From NCBI RefSeq assembly GCF_001542405.1, contig NZ_LNCD01000128.1:1-64000 (forward strand): DNA of 64,000 bases. The letters run 5' to 3'. Under the pieces are notes generated by a model. It saw nothing but the letters and a program-made list of their open reading frames with translations, searched no databases and was not told the origin of the DNA. Both the position numbers and the translations under genes were made by a program. Source of the DNA: Rhizobium altiplani. GTDB taxonomy: Bacteria; Pseudomonadota; Alphaproteobacteria; Rhizobiales; Rhizobiaceae. Shown piece after piece: positions 45,410 to 54,758 of this stretch (within the stretch, counting starts at the first letter, position 1; every line of letters begins with the position of its first letter).

Positions 45410-46114
45410 TTGGCCGGTATCAGCGCCTCAGGGAAGCTTGGCGACGATCTGCTGATCGAAGACCGTCACTTGCTCGACGGAACACCGCGCAGAAAATGGG
45501 ATTCCGCGCGGCCAGCCGAACTTCAAGCAATCATTCTGGCCCTCGGTGACATCTTATTGGCTGAGCCGGTGCCGCTAATGGCAAAGTTCACTGCCGGCAA
45601 GATCATCAACCTGCTCGGAGCACGGGGAGCAGCAACGGTTGAGTCTTGCACTTCTGATGAACTCTCGTGTCTCCAACAGATCAAGGCCCTGCTAGCAGAA
45701 GCCAGCGCGACCTCACCGTCTTACAAGAGTTTGACAGACGGTCTTCTGGCGGTGGTCGACCGGGTGGATTGGTTCAAAAGAAGAGCCGGTGCCTTTGCAA
45801 GCGTCAACTTCGAGCAGAGCCATTCCCAAGGAATATTGCTCGGCCCGGGTGCACTGGAGCACCGGCTTGATGTCGTTCTCGGTCTGACTTTTCTCGGTCC
45901 ATACACCCGTTTTCCTGATCATATGCAAAAACAGGCGCGTGTATTCTTGCCGCTGTCGATTGGAGAATTTCGTTTCGGCGAAGAGGAATGGAAGAGCGCT
46001 GGAGTTGGGGACGTTTTGTTCAACCCCGCGAGCAGCACATGCGCCATGCGGTGCACACAAAAGTCACTACTGGTGCTCTGGTGCCATCTCGAAGGCCAGC
46101 GGCACACACCCTAA
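45410..46114 (+). CDS. DddQ/DddL-like cupin protein with altered metal site
   Basis: A 234-residue protein whose C-terminal half (about 145-230) follows the cupin lyases for dimethylsulfoniopropionate: GPYTRFPDH, then a beta-hairpin VFLPLSIGEFRFGEEEW, DVLFNPASSTCAM and LLVLWCHLEG. The expected ligand set HxHxxxE plus a distal His is largely gone. Only H171 is left of the first motif (DHMQKQAR), the Glu position is R177 and the distal His position is C211. It may bind ligand without catalysis or use other residues. The start is TTG at 45410, with GGGAG 7 nt before it. It sits between etfA and an adenylate kinase gene. Confidence 0.6.
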   Translation: MAGISASGKLGDDLLIEDRHLLDGTPRRKWDSARPAELQAIILALGDILLAEPVPLMAKFTAGKIINLLGARGAATVESCTSDELSCLQQIKALLAEASATSPSYKSLTDGLLAVVDRVDWFKRRAGAFASVNFEQSHSQGILLGPGALEHRLDVVLGLTFLGPYTRFPDHMQKQARVFLPLSIGEFRFGEEEWKSAGVGDVLFNPASSTCAMRCTQKSLLVLWCHLEGQRHTP

Positions 46115-46137
46115 TTGAAATCATCGGAGAGAACTTA

Positions 46138-46716
46138 ATGCGGCTTGTAATGCTTGGACCGCCCGGAGCGGGGAAGGGAACGCAGGCACAGCGTCTGTCG
46201 GAGCGCTTCAGCGTGCCCCAACTGTCGACCGGAGATATGTTACGCGCGGCGGTCGAGGCTGGCACCCCGATGGGAATGGCTGCTAAGTCAGTCATCGATG
46301 CAGGAGGCCTTGTCCAGGACGATATCGTGGTAGGCTGCGTAGTGGAACGGCTGGCCAAACCTGATGCCTGCTCGGGATTTATTCTTGATGGATTTCCGAG
46401 GACAGTTGCCCAGGCCGTAGCTCTCGACGAGGTTCTGCGGCAGAGCCGCCTCAAGCTGGACGCTGTGCTTGAGCTTGTTGTCGACGAGGATCTGCTTGTG
46501 AGGCGGCTTGAGAAGCGCGCTCAGGAGGCTATCGGGAAGGGAGAGTCTCCCAGGTCAGATGATGATCCGGTGATAATCAAGAAGCGGCTCCAAACATACC
46601 GCGAAAGCACAGCTACGCTCTCCAACTTCTATTACAACCAGGGTCGGCTGGTTTCAATTGATGGAATGCGCGAAGTGGACCAGGTGACGGCTGAGATCGT
46701 GGAGGCTCTCTCATGA
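46138..46716 (+). CDS. adk: Adenylate kinase (short-LID form)
   Basis: A 192-residue adenylate kinase with the P-loop GPPGAGKGTQ at 7-16, STGDMLRAA (AMP site), GFILDGFPRT and the short LID typical of alphaproteobacterial enzymes. It interconverts ATP+AMP and 2 ADP. The housekeeping copy normally sits in the ribosomal protein operon, so a second copy in a catabolic operon is unusual. It may recycle AMP produced by a CoA ligase of the pathway, though no ligase gene is in this window. It overlaps the thioesterase gene by 4 nt. Confidence 0.92.
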   Translation: MRLVMLGPPGAGKGTQAQRLSERFSVPQLSTGDMLRAAVEAGTPMGMAAKSVIDAGGLVQDDIVVGCVVERLAKPDACSGFILDGFPRTVAQAVALDEVLRQSRLKLDAVLELVVDEDLLVRRLEKRAQEAIGKGESPRSDDDPVIIKKRLQTYRESTATLSNFYYNQGRLVSIDGMREVDQVTAEIVEALS

Positions 46717-47213
46717 ACCGCATATTGAACCGCGAAGCGGGTAAGCCCATAGGGCTTTGGAACGGTCGTGTTCTGCCAGAATGGCTGGACTACAACAGCC
46801 ACATGACCGAGCATCGGTATCTTCAGGTTTTCGGAGAAAGCTCTGACGCGCTCTATAAAGAGATTGGTGTGGATTTCGAGCATGCCGAAAAGGGTGCCTA
46901 CTACACACTGGAAACGCACATCAAACATCGAGCCGAGGCCAAAGTCGGAACGGAGCTGTGGAGTGAAACGGAGGTTCTCGGTTACGACGAGAAGCGATTA
47001 CACATCTACCACCTGCTTTTCGACACCCATGGTAAGCTTCTGGCTACAGGAGAGCACCTTTCTATTCACGTGCGCGCTTCCTCGGCCGAGCCAGCGTCTC
47101 AGGATATGATCGAAAAGATTAGATGCCTCTTTGAGGCACAGCGCTCTCTTCCTGTTCCAGAAGGTACTGGCTCCGTCCTGCGCAGGCCTCTTGTATTCAA
47201 TCGAACTCGTTAG
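46713..47213 (+). CDS. 4HBT hot-dog thioesterase, betainyl-CoA thioesterase-like
   Basis: A 166-residue hot-dog fold protein with the 4-hydroxybenzoyl-CoA thioesterase active-site segment DYNSHMTEHRYLQVF (Asp26), a LETHIKH strand and LGYDEKRLHIYH. This resembles the thioesterase of bacterial carnitine degradation, which releases glycine betaine from betainyl-CoA, and other 4HBT enzymes acting on short acyl-CoAs. No carnitine dehydrogenase or dehydrocarnitine-cleaving enzyme is seen in the window, so the substrate is open. It is the last gene of the etfBA operon. Confidence 0.75.
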   Translation: MNRILNREAGKPIGLWNGRVLPEWLDYNSHMTEHRYLQVFGESSDALYKEIGVDFEHAEKGAYYTLETHIKHRAEAKVGTELWSETEVLGYDEKRLHIYHLLFDTHGKLLATGEHLSIHVRASSAEPASQDMIEKIRCLFEAQRSLPVPEGTGSVLRRPLVFNRTR

Positions 47214-47384
47214 TAACGAAGGATGCCTCGTATTTCCGGGTGAGTGCACGTCTGAATAAGCACATCGTCGGTCCTAACGCCCAGGTCAGCTCCTGGCCAA
47301 AGCTCAGTTGGTGGAGCTGCATTGATTCGCAGAAGCAGGGTCAAAGACGAACAGGGTGGTGGGTCTATTCGGAATCGGCTGGGA

Positions 47385-48700
47385 TCATACACTTAGGCAG
47401 AGATATTTGATCTCGGTGTAATCTTCTAAGCCGTATTTCGATCCCTCCCGGCCTTGGCCAGACTGCTTGACGCCGTTTCGAACCTGAACAGCGGGGCGAC
47501 GGGGCCAAATGTTTCTTCACGGGCGACCTTCATCTCCGTGGTTACACCCGTCAGCACGGTAGGTTGGAAAAAGAGAGCACCTTTCTCGTGCCGCTTTCCA
47601 CCCACGGCGATTTGCGCACCCTTGGAAACAGCGTCCTGGATATGTTCTTCAACCTTAGCCAAGGCCTTGCTGTCGATGAGCGGTCCGGCTGCGACACCGG
47701 CTTCGAAACCGTCACCGACTTTGATTGACGAGACCCGATCAGCCAGTTTCCTCGCGAAGGCGTCATAGATACCGGATTGCACGTAAAGCCGGTTCGCACA
47801 TACGCAGGTCTGGCCGTTGTTGCGGTACTTCGAGACCATCGCGCCTTCAACGGCAGCATCTAGATCGGCGTCGTCGAACACAATGAACGGAGCGTTCCCA
47901 CCCAGCTCAAGTCCGAGCTTCATGATCTGATCAGCGCCTTGGCGCATAAGAATGCGGCCTACTTCAGTCGACCCGGTAAACGTAAGTTTTCGAACCTTGT
48001 CATTATCGGTGAACTCTCGTCCTACCGAGGGTGAGTCCTTCGACAGGATTACGTTGAAAATACCCGCTGGGACTCCCGCCCGTTCCGCCAGAAGCGCTAG
48101 CGCGAGTGCAGAGAGCGGAGTTTGAGCGGCCGGTTTGGAAATCATCGCACACCCGGCGGCGATCGCAGGAGCCATCTTCCGCGCAAGCATCGCGTTCGGA
48201 AAATTCCACGGCGTGATGGCGGCGACGACCCCAACTGGCTGTTTAATGACCATGATCCGCTTATCCGAGAGATGCCCAGGGATTACGTCACCGTAGAGAC
48301 GCTTAGCCTCCTCGCCGAACCATTCCACATACGATGCACCGTAGAGGATTTCCCCCTTTGCTTCCGCGAAGGGCTTTCCCATTTCGAGGGTCAAGATGGT
48401 CGCAAGGTCATCAACGTTGTCAATCATTAGATCGAAAAGCTTCCGAAGAACCCCCGCGCGCTCCTTTCCCGTCTTCTTCGCCCAGACCTTTTGAGCCTTG
48501 TGAGCAGCGGCGATCGCACGCTTTGTCTCAGTGCGGTTCATATCAGGAAGTGTCGCGAGAATTTCACCCGTCGACGGATTGCTCACGTCGAACGTCCCCC
48601 CACTATCGCTTACTGGAACCCACTCGCCGGCGATCAGCGCCTTATCGACCGCGAGCGTCGGGTCTTTGAGTTTCGAGGAGAGGTTTTGCCGAACCGTCAT
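47385..48700 (-). pseudogene. gabD: Succinate-semialdehyde dehydrogenase with internal deletion
   Basis: The first 409 residues follow GabD, with catalytic E265 (LELGGNA) and C299 (GQTCVCANR). After FRFET near 47475 the frame goes astray and stops at residue 424. The true C-terminal tail GVKQSGQGREGSKYGLEDYTEIKYLCLSV follows in another frame to a stop at 47385. About 55 codons (the segment normally between FET and the GGxKxSG motif) are deleted. That segment holds part of the oligomerisation and active-site region, so the enzyme is most likely inactive. gabT lies just upstream, 3 bp away. Confidence 0.85.
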
Positions 48701-48703
48701 CGA

Positions 48704-49984
48704 TCAACCCTCCGCCGCGACTTCGCGAATCGCTTTTTCAAGGATGCCAAGCGCTTCTGCGAACACGCTGTCTTGGATAGTGATCGGCGCGAGGAAGCGA
48801 ATGACGTTCCCGTAGACGCCGCAGGTCAGCAGAATGAGGCCGTAATCCAAGGCCTTCTGGCGAACCTTGTTGGTGAAGTCGGCGTTAGGGTTCGCCGAGT
48901 TCGGCAGATTGAATTCGACGGCATTCATGAAGCCAAGGCCACGAATGTCGGCGATTTGCGGAACCGCATCACGAAGTGAATGCAGGCGCTGCTTGAGACG
49001 GTTGCCGAGAAGTTCGGCCCGCTCATTGAGGCCCTCTTGTTCGATGACATCGAGAACAGCATTGCCTGCAGCTACACCGACCGGATTACCACCGTATGTT
49101 CCACCGAGGCCTCCGGCCCCAGGGGCGTCCATGATATCAGCGCGTCCCGTTACCGCCGCGATTGGAAAACCGCCGCCAAGGCCCTTTGCCATCGTTGTGA
49201 TGTCGGCCGCAACACCATAATGTTCCATCGCAAAGTGTTTGCCCGTTCGCGAGAAGCCTGTCTGAACCTCATCGGCCATTAGAAGAATTCCGTGTTTGTC
49301 TGCAAGTTGACGGAGTTTATGCATGAGGGCGCGTGGAACTTCGTAGAACCCACCTTCGCCCTGCACGGGCTCAATGATGAACGCCGCAACGCGGTTGGGA
49401 TCAACGTCAGCCTTGAACAGTTTGCCGAGCACGGCAAGCGAGTCTTCCACCGATGTTCCATGCAGGTCGACCGGGAACGGAACATGGAACACCTCTGGCA
49501 TCATAGCGCCGAAACCTGTCTTGTATGGCACCACCTTCCCTGTGAGGGCCATCCCCATGAACGTGCGCCCATGGAAGCCACCCGTGAAGGAGATTACCGC
49601 CGAACGGTTCGTGGCAGCACGAGCAATCTTTACAGCATTCTCAACAGCTTCCGCGACTGTCGTCACGAAGATGGTCTTCTTTTTGAAATCGCCCGGAACC
49701 AGGGCATTCAGCCGTTCTGCCAGGCGCACGTAGTTCTCGTATGGGACGACCTGATGGCAAGTGTGAGTAAAGCAATCAAGCTGGGCCTTAACTGCTTCGA
49801 TGACCTTGGGATGGCGGTGGCCGGTATTCACGACTGCGATGCCAGCTGTGAAATCAATGTAGCGACGACCTTCGACGTCCCAGATTTCGGCGTTCTCGGC
49901 GCACGCTGCATAGACTTGCGTTGTGACCCCGACACCCCGAGAGACAGCGTCCGAACGGCGTGTTGCGAGTTCGGTATTGAGCAT
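48704..49984 (-). CDS. gabT: 4-Aminobutyrate aminotransferase
   Basis: A 426-residue class III aminotransferase, full length. PLP-site elements are LLMADEVQTGFSRTGKHFAMEHYG, the lysine in TTMAKGLGGGFPI, and GTYGGNPVGVAAG. It converts 4-aminobutyrate (or a similar omega-amino acid) and 2-oxoglutarate to the semialdehyde and glutamate. With the gabD partner broken, the semialdehyde would need another dehydrogenase, for example the one at 21634. It is read with the ETF:quinone oxidoreductase and nitronate monooxygenase genes. Confidence 0.92.
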   Translation of the reverse strand: MLNTELATRRSDAVSRGVGVTTQVYAACAENAEIWDVEGRRYIDFTAGIAVVNTGHRHPKVIEAVKAQLDCFTHTCHQVVPYENYVRLAERLNALVPGDFKKKTIFVTTVAEAVENAVKIARAATNRSAVISFTGGFHGRTFMGMALTGKVVPYKTGFGAMMPEVFHVPFPVDLHGTSVEDSLAVLGKLFKADVDPNRVAAFIIEPVQGEGGFYEVPRALMHKLRQLADKHGILLMADEVQTGFSRTGKHFAMEHYGVAADITTMAKGLGGGFPIAAVTGRADIMDAPGAGGLGGTYGGNPVGVAAGNAVLDVIEQEGLNERAELLGNRLKQRLHSLRDAVPQIADIRGLGFMNAVEFNLPNSANPNADFTNKVRQKALDYGLILLTCGVYGNVIRFLAPITIQDSVFAEALGILEKAIREVAAEG

Positions 49985-50013
49985 TTCGGCCTCCTAAAAA
50001 GGGGCAATTTCGA

Positions 50014-51663
50014 TCACATATTCGGATAGACCGGTCCCTCGCCGCCCTGCGGCGGCACCCAGTTGATGTTCTGGTTTGGGTCCTTGATGTCGCAGGTCTT
50101 GCAGTGGACGCAGTTCTGGGCGTTGATGACATAGGTGTCCTTGCCGTCCTTCTCCAACCATTCGTAGACGCCTGCGGGACAATAACGCGTCGATGGACCG
50201 GAGAAGACATCGTGTTCCGACCTCTTCTGCAGATCCATGTCCCTGACCTGCAGATGCACCGGCTGATCTTCTTCATGGTTGGTGTTCGACAGGAACACGG
50301 AGGAGAGACGGTCGAAGGTGAGGACGCCATCCGGCTTCGGATAGTCGATCTGCCGGTGCTGGGCTGCGGGCTCTAGGCTCTGCGCATCCGTCTTGCCATG
50401 CTTCAGCGTGCCGAAGAAGGAGAGGCCGAACAGCTGATTCGTCCACATGTCGAGGCCGCCGAGGGCGACGCCCACAACCGTGCCGAACTTCGACCAGAGC
50501 GGCTTGACGTTACGCACCCGCTTCAGGTCCCTGCCGATATCGCTCTTGCGCCAGTCGTTTTCGATCTCGACCACCTCGTCATTGGCGCGGCCCGATGCAA
50601 TTGCCTGGGCGATACGGTCGGCCGCCATCATGCCCGAGAGCACGGCATTGTGGCTGCCCTTGATGCGCGGCACGTTGACGAAGCCTGCCGAACAGCCGAT
50701 CAGGGCGCCGCCGGAAAAGGAAAGCTTCGGCACCGACTGCCAACCGCCCTCGGTGATGGCGCGCGCGCCATAAGAAAGGCGCTTGCCGCCCTCGAAAGTG
50801 CCGCGGATCGCCGGATGCGTCTTGAAGCGCTGGAACTCTTCGAAGGGGTATAGGTAGGGGTTCTTGTAGTTCAGGTGGACGACGAAACCGACGGCGACGA
50901 GATTGTCTTCCAGGTGATAAAGGAAGGAACCGCCGCCGGTCGATAGGCCGAGCGGCCAGCCGAAAGAATGCTGCACGAGGCCCTGCTTGTGGTTCTCCGG
51001 CTTGACCTGCCAGAGTTCCTTGATGCCGATGCCGAACTTCGGCACGTCGCTGTTCCGCGCCAGATCGAAGTTGGCAATGAGCTGCTTGGCGAGCGAGCCG
51101 CGCACGCCCTCGCCAATCAGCACGTATCTGCCGATCAGCGCCATGCCGCGGGTATAGTTTGGACCGGGTTCGCCATTCTTCTCGATGCCCACGTCGCCGG
51201 TGGCGACACCGATGACCGCGCCCTCATCATTATAGAGCACTTCGGTCGCGGCAAAACCGGGATAGATCTCGACGCCGAGGGCTTCGGCCTTTTCGGCCAG
51301 CCAGCGACAGACGTTGCCCAGCGAGACGATATAATTGCCGTGATTGCTCATCAGCGGCGGCATCATGAAATTCGGCAGGCGGATTTTGCCCGCCGGCCCA
51401 AGAAGTAGGAATTGGTCGTCCGTCACTGCCGTCTTGAAAGGGTGGCCCTCCTCTTCGCGCCAACCCGGCAGCAGGCGGTCGATGCCGATCGGGTCGACAA
51501 CGGCACCCGACAGGATATGGGCGCCCACTTCCGAACCCTTCTCGAGCACGACCACCGACAGCTCGGGGTTTACCTGTTTGAGGCGAATGGCAGCTGATAG
51601 ACCAGCAGGTCCACCGCCGACGATCACCACGTCAAATTCCATACTCTCGCGTTCGGATTCCAT
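50014..51663 (-). CDS. etfD: Electron transfer flavoprotein:ubiquinone oxidoreductase
   Basis: A 549-residue membrane-associated flavoprotein. The N-terminal FAD site is VVIVGGGPAGLSAAIRL, and a [4Fe-4S] domain at the C-terminus has CPAGVYEW plus CVHCKTCDIKDP. It accepts electrons from ETF and reduces ubiquinone. A copy in an accessory catabolic block, near two ETF pairs, means the region carries the whole route from flavin dehydrogenases to quinone. The start is either 51663 or the ATG at 51642. Confidence 0.93.
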   Translation of the reverse strand: MESERESMEFDVVIVGGGPAGLSAAIRLKQVNPELSVVVLEKGSEVGAHILSGAVVDPIGIDRLLPGWREEEGHPFKTAVTDDQFLLLGPAGKIRLPNFMMPPLMSNHGNYIVSLGNVCRWLAEKAEALGVEIYPGFAATEVLYNDEGAVIGVATGDVGIEKNGEPGPNYTRGMALIGRYVLIGEGVRGSLAKQLIANFDLARNSDVPKFGIGIKELWQVKPENHKQGLVQHSFGWPLGLSTGGGSFLYHLEDNLVAVGFVVHLNYKNPYLYPFEEFQRFKTHPAIRGTFEGGKRLSYGARAITEGGWQSVPKLSFSGGALIGCSAGFVNVPRIKGSHNAVLSGMMAADRIAQAIASGRANDEVVEIENDWRKSDIGRDLKRVRNVKPLWSKFGTVVGVALGGLDMWTNQLFGLSFFGTLKHGKTDAQSLEPAAQHRQIDYPKPDGVLTFDRLSSVFLSNTNHEEDQPVHLQVRDMDLQKRSEHDVFSGPSTRYCPAGVYEWLEKDGKDTYVINAQNCVHCKTCDIKDPNQNINWVPPQGGEGPVYPNM

Positions 51664-51741
51664 GCTTGCTTCTGCCGATGCGCCCAGCGCGTCAATGTCA
51701 GTGTGAAATGTCCGCCACCGGAGAATGGCGGGCGATCGAAC

Positions 51742-52944
51742 TCAATACGCGGTTACGCCTTGAAGCTTCTCGAGAGCCTCCACGTATTCGTTCAGCATGC
51801 GTTCAATCTCGCTCTTCACGGTGGTATGTTCATGCATATCGCCAACCACCTGACCTACCGCATACGTCCAGTAGTCAAGATTGCGCCCGCGCTCGGCACG
51901 CTTGTAAGGATAGCCGTTCAGGATGCTCTGCATTGGCCACTGGAGCGGCTGCGGTGCGTCCGGCTTCTGCCAGTTTTCTACATATTTAGTATAGAGCATG
52001 CGACCCTGCTTACCGGTCATAACCTTGGCGATGCGAGCATCTTCAGAAGCCGCCGCAAAAAGCTTTTCACGCATCTCAATGCTTAGATCGCTTTCCGCTG
52101 TGCCCAGCCACAGTGATCCCATCCAGACGCCTTGGCATCCGAGCGCAAGCGCCGCCAAAATCTGTGAGCCACGGGAGATGCCGCCGGCTGCAAGGACCGG
52201 CGTCCCGGCGGCTGCTTCCACAACCTGCGGCCAGAGCACCATAGAGGCGATGTTCCCGACGCTACCACCCGCTTCCGTTCCTTGTGCAACTAAAACATCG
52301 ACGCCAGCTTCACGCTGTTTAGCAGCATGTCGACCTGAACCGACAAGCGCGCCGACTTTCACGCCCTTTGAATGAGCCTCCTTGACGACCCAGTCTGGCG
52401 TCACGCCAAGCGCACCGACGACGAGGTTTACGGACTTCTTGCTAAGGACGACCTCAAGCTGTTCCCGGCTCTTTTTGTTGGTCATCGACATCTTCTCAGC
52501 AGACTCGGCCAGATACTCGTCGCGATCTTTTTCAGAAAGATCGGCAATGCCTGCGTCGTCAAGCATATGCTTTACGAATTCGAGGTGGCTTTGAGGGATC
52601 ATCTTTCTGTACTCAGCTGGTGTCTTTTCGACGTCTTCACCACCGGTACCGGGAAACACAAGATCCACGGAGAACGGACGACCGTCGACGCGCTGCTCGA
52701 TCCATTCAATTGACATTTCGAGTTCCTCAGGCGTCATCCAGGCTGCCCCGAGCGATCCCATGCCGCCCGCCTTGGTCACTGCTGCGACAACGTCCCGGCA
52801 ATGCGAGAAGGCAAAGATCGGAATTTCGATCCCCAAGATTTTCGTGATTTCTGTCTGCAAGTGTCCGTCCTCCGAGCCAGTAACAAATCGGTATCGCGCT
52901 CCAGGTGTTGAGCCTTCCACCGATCGCGCTTGTTTGTCGACCAA
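51742..52944 (-). CDS. Nitronate monooxygenase / 2-nitropropane dioxygenase family
   Basis: A 400-residue FMN TIM-barrel protein of the NMO/NPD family. Key segments are GGMGSLGAAWMTPEEL, NLVVGALGVTPDWV, AQGTEAGGSVGN (with the phosphate-site glycines) and PVLAAGGISRGSQILAALALGCQGVWMGSLWL. Family members oxidise nitronates, and others act as enoyl-CoA-type or unknown flavin enzymes. It is the first gene of the minus-strand operon with etfD, gabT and gabD, and lies opposite the SDR gene across a shared operator region. Confidence 0.85.
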   Translation of the reverse strand: MVDKQARSVEGSTPGARYRFVTGSEDGHLQTEITKILGIEIPIFAFSHCRDVVAAVTKAGGMGSLGAAWMTPEELEMSIEWIEQRVDGRPFSVDLVFPGTGGEDVEKTPAEYRKMIPQSHLEFVKHMLDDAGIADLSEKDRDEYLAESAEKMSMTNKKSREQLEVVLSKKSVNLVVGALGVTPDWVVKEAHSKGVKVGALVGSGRHAAKQREAGVDVLVAQGTEAGGSVGNIASMVLWPQVVEAAAGTPVLAAGGISRGSQILAALALGCQGVWMGSLWLGTAESDLSIEMREKLFAAASEDARIAKVMTGKQGRMLYTKYVENWQKPDAPQPLQWPMQSILNGYPYKRAERGRNLDYWTYAVGQVVGDMHEHTTVKSEIERMLNEYVEALEKLQGVTAY

Positions 52945-53038
52945 TGGGTATAATAAACATTATGATCGGTACGTTTGTAAAGAGCCGTATTATTGATGTG
53001 CGACTTTTCCCATTCCGTGCCCCGGCTAAGGGTTGCGC

Positions 53039-53072
53039 AATCTCTCTGGTATTGTATTGTACTTGTCGGTAT
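53039..53072. promoter_or_regulatory. Tandem TetR-type operator between NMO and SDR operons
   Basis: AATCT-ctct-GGTAT at 53039-53052 and GTACT-tgtc-GGTAT at 53059-53072 are 20 bp apart, matching the RTACT-N4-RGTAT pattern at 8/10 and 10/10 positions. They lie about midway in the 245-bp divergent promoter region and could repress both directions. Confidence 0.6.
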
Positions 53073-53189
53073 GTTAACCGACCAGGGGGCGGAGCCGTCG
53101 AGGATGTCCGCCACCTCTGGTTGAGAACGCCCGTGTGCTCGTCCGCGACTCGGACGTGAGAATTGAACGCGAAGCTGCAGGAGACATTC

Positions 53190-53978
53190 ATGTTCGACTT
53201 TAAGGGAAAAGTAGTGGTTATCACTGGCGGCGAGACGGGAATCGGCCGGGCAACCGTCGAAGCGTTCGCGCGGGCTGGCGGGGATGTCGTGATTGCGGGC
53301 TACCTCGAGGACAAGGGGCAGGATGTTGTTTCATCGCTTGCTTCCGAAGGGATCACCGTCGAATTCGTAAAGACCGACGTCCAGCAGGAAAGCTCGATCA
53401 ACAGCGTAATCGCCCATGTGCTTTCAAAGCATGGCCGGATTGACGTGCTCGTGAACAACGCATCAGTATTCGACGGCTTTGCTGGCGTACTCGATACGTC
53501 GAACGAACTGTGGGAGAAAGTCATTAACACCAACCTCCGCGGCACGTTTTACTTCTGCCGCGCCGTACTCAAAGACATGGTTGCGCGAGGCGAAGGAAGA
53601 ATCATAAACGTCGCTTCCGTCGGCGGCATTCTCGGTGGTGCCGACGGTCTTGCCTACACAACGTCCAAGTTCGGAGTTATTGGCCTAACGCGCCAGATGG
53701 CCGTCGAACTGACGAAGACCGGTGTTGTGATCAACTCGGTATGCCCGGGAATGATTCAGACCGATATGCGTGGCAATTCTGCACGCATTCTGGGAGATAC
53801 CGCTCCCGATATGGCCCGTGGTGTGGGGGTCAACCCCGATGCCCTGAAGCGCGTACCAGCCGGGAAGAAGGGCGCGCCACTGGATATCGCTAATGCGATC
53901 ATGTTTGCGGCGTCTCCGTACGCTGGCTACATGGCCGGACATTCCCTTGTCATCGACGGCGGCTGGACCATCCAGTAG
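53190..53978 (+). CDS. Short-chain dehydrogenase/reductase
   Basis: A 262-residue classical SDR with the cofactor motif GGETGIGRA, NNAS, catalytic S in INVASVGG and YTTSK. The D-x-x region after the second strand suggests either NAD or NADP. AGGAG 7 nt before ATG 53190 fixes the start. It oxidises or reduces a hydroxyl/keto group of an unknown substrate, and the setting suggests a hydroxyacyl intermediate. It is a single-gene unit ended by the hairpin at 53994. Confidence 0.88.
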   Translation: MFDFKGKVVVITGGETGIGRATVEAFARAGGDVVIAGYLEDKGQDVVSSLASEGITVEFVKTDVQQESSINSVIAHVLSKHGRIDVLVNNASVFDGFAGVLDTSNELWEKVINTNLRGTFYFCRAVLKDMVARGEGRIINVASVGGILGGADGLAYTTSKFGVIGLTRQMAVELTKTGVVINSVCPGMIQTDMRGNSARILGDTAPDMARGVGVNPDALKRVPAGKKGAPLDIANAIMFAASPYAGYMAGHSLVIDGGWTIQ

Positions 53979-53993
53979 TTATGATGAAAATCG

Positions 53994-54019
53994 CCCCTGG
54001 CGTTCGAAAATGCCAGGGG
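53994..54019 (+). terminator. Hairpin after the SDR gene
   Basis: CCCCTGGCGTT at 53994-54004 pairs with AATGCCAGGGG at 54009-54019 (10 of 11) around CGAA, 15 bp after the SDR stop. No clean T run follows, so termination may be partial. Confidence 0.55.
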
Positions 54020-54114
54020 TCGTCCCGAACAAATCTCTTTGAAGGCTGTAATCAGCGGGAAGCTTGACCCCCCCCCAATCCATGATCGGGAGGCCACGAC
54101 GGCCGGGCAAAAGC

Positions 54115-54753
54115 TCAATTCTTGATTAAAACGCCTAGAATGAGCTGGTCAGCGAACGCAGACGCAACTTCCTCGGCCGTATGTTTCAGGCCTGGCTTGA
54201 ACCAGGTGTAGGCCCAATTGCACGCGCCGATTAGGCAGCTTACCGCGATGAACGGAGGAGTGTCCCTAAAAACGCCCTCGGTTACGCCCCTAGAATACAA
54301 ACCCTGGATCTGCTTGTTGTACTTGCGGCGGTTGGCCGTGACGATCGCGTGCTGATCATCGATCAACTCGTTCTCATCACGATTGTAAATGGTAGCCCAG
54401 GATTGATGCTGCATTACGTTTAGAGAGTGCATCTTTACGATGCTCGCAAGAACGTCGGTCGTGCTGCCGCCCGACTGCAATGCCTCCTCAAGGCCCTCTG
54501 CATAAGTGACATCAATCTTCTCGAAAATCCGCCACAGAATCTCGTTTTTGCTCTTCATGTAATAGTAGATAATGGATTTGGTAAAACCCATCTCGGCGCT
54601 AATGTCGTCGACCGTTACCGCGCGGAACCCGCGAGCTGCGATCAAGCGCGATGCCGCTTCCAGAATCTCTTCCTGGATAAGTTCGGTTTTTTGCTGCTTG
54701 ATTTTATCCCGAATGCTCGGTTTCGCGCTGATTTTCTGCGATTCCATATCCAT
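54115..54753 (-). CDS. TetR-family regulator, proposed controller of the 43-63 kb block
   Basis: A 212-residue TetR-type repressor. The N-terminal HTH is at about 27-75 (EEILEAASRLIAARGFRAVTVDDISAEMGFTKSIIYYYMKSKNEIL), followed by a TetR_C-type ligand domain (about 100-205) with a mostly hydrophobic core, as in acyl-CoA-sensing members. The region just before its start, 54759-54792, contains the tandem palindrome shared with the other promoters here, strong evidence for autoregulation. A terminator at 54828-54857 separates it from the upstream operon. The ligand is unknown, and a CoA thioester of the pathway is a reasonable guess. Confidence 0.88.
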   Translation of the reverse strand: MDMESQKISAKPSIRDKIKQQKTELIQEEILEAASRLIAARGFRAVTVDDISAEMGFTKSIIYYYMKSKNEILWRIFEKIDVTYAEGLEEALQSGGSTTDVLASIVKMHSLNVMQHQSWATIYNRDENELIDDQHAIVTANRRKYNKQIQGLYSRGVTEGVFRDTPPFIAVSCLIGACNWAYTWFKPGLKHTAEEVASAFADQLILGVLIKN

Positions 54754-54758
54754 CGGCC

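Noticed and set aside
46713..47213. Complete carnitine degradation pathway
   Set aside because: Only the thioesterase resembles that route. No carnitine dehydrogenase or dehydrocarnitine-cleaving enzyme is present, so naming the pathway would be unsupported.
47214..47384. Additional gene between the thioesterase and gabD
   Set aside because: Only short antisense frames exist here. The convergent genes simply end on either side.
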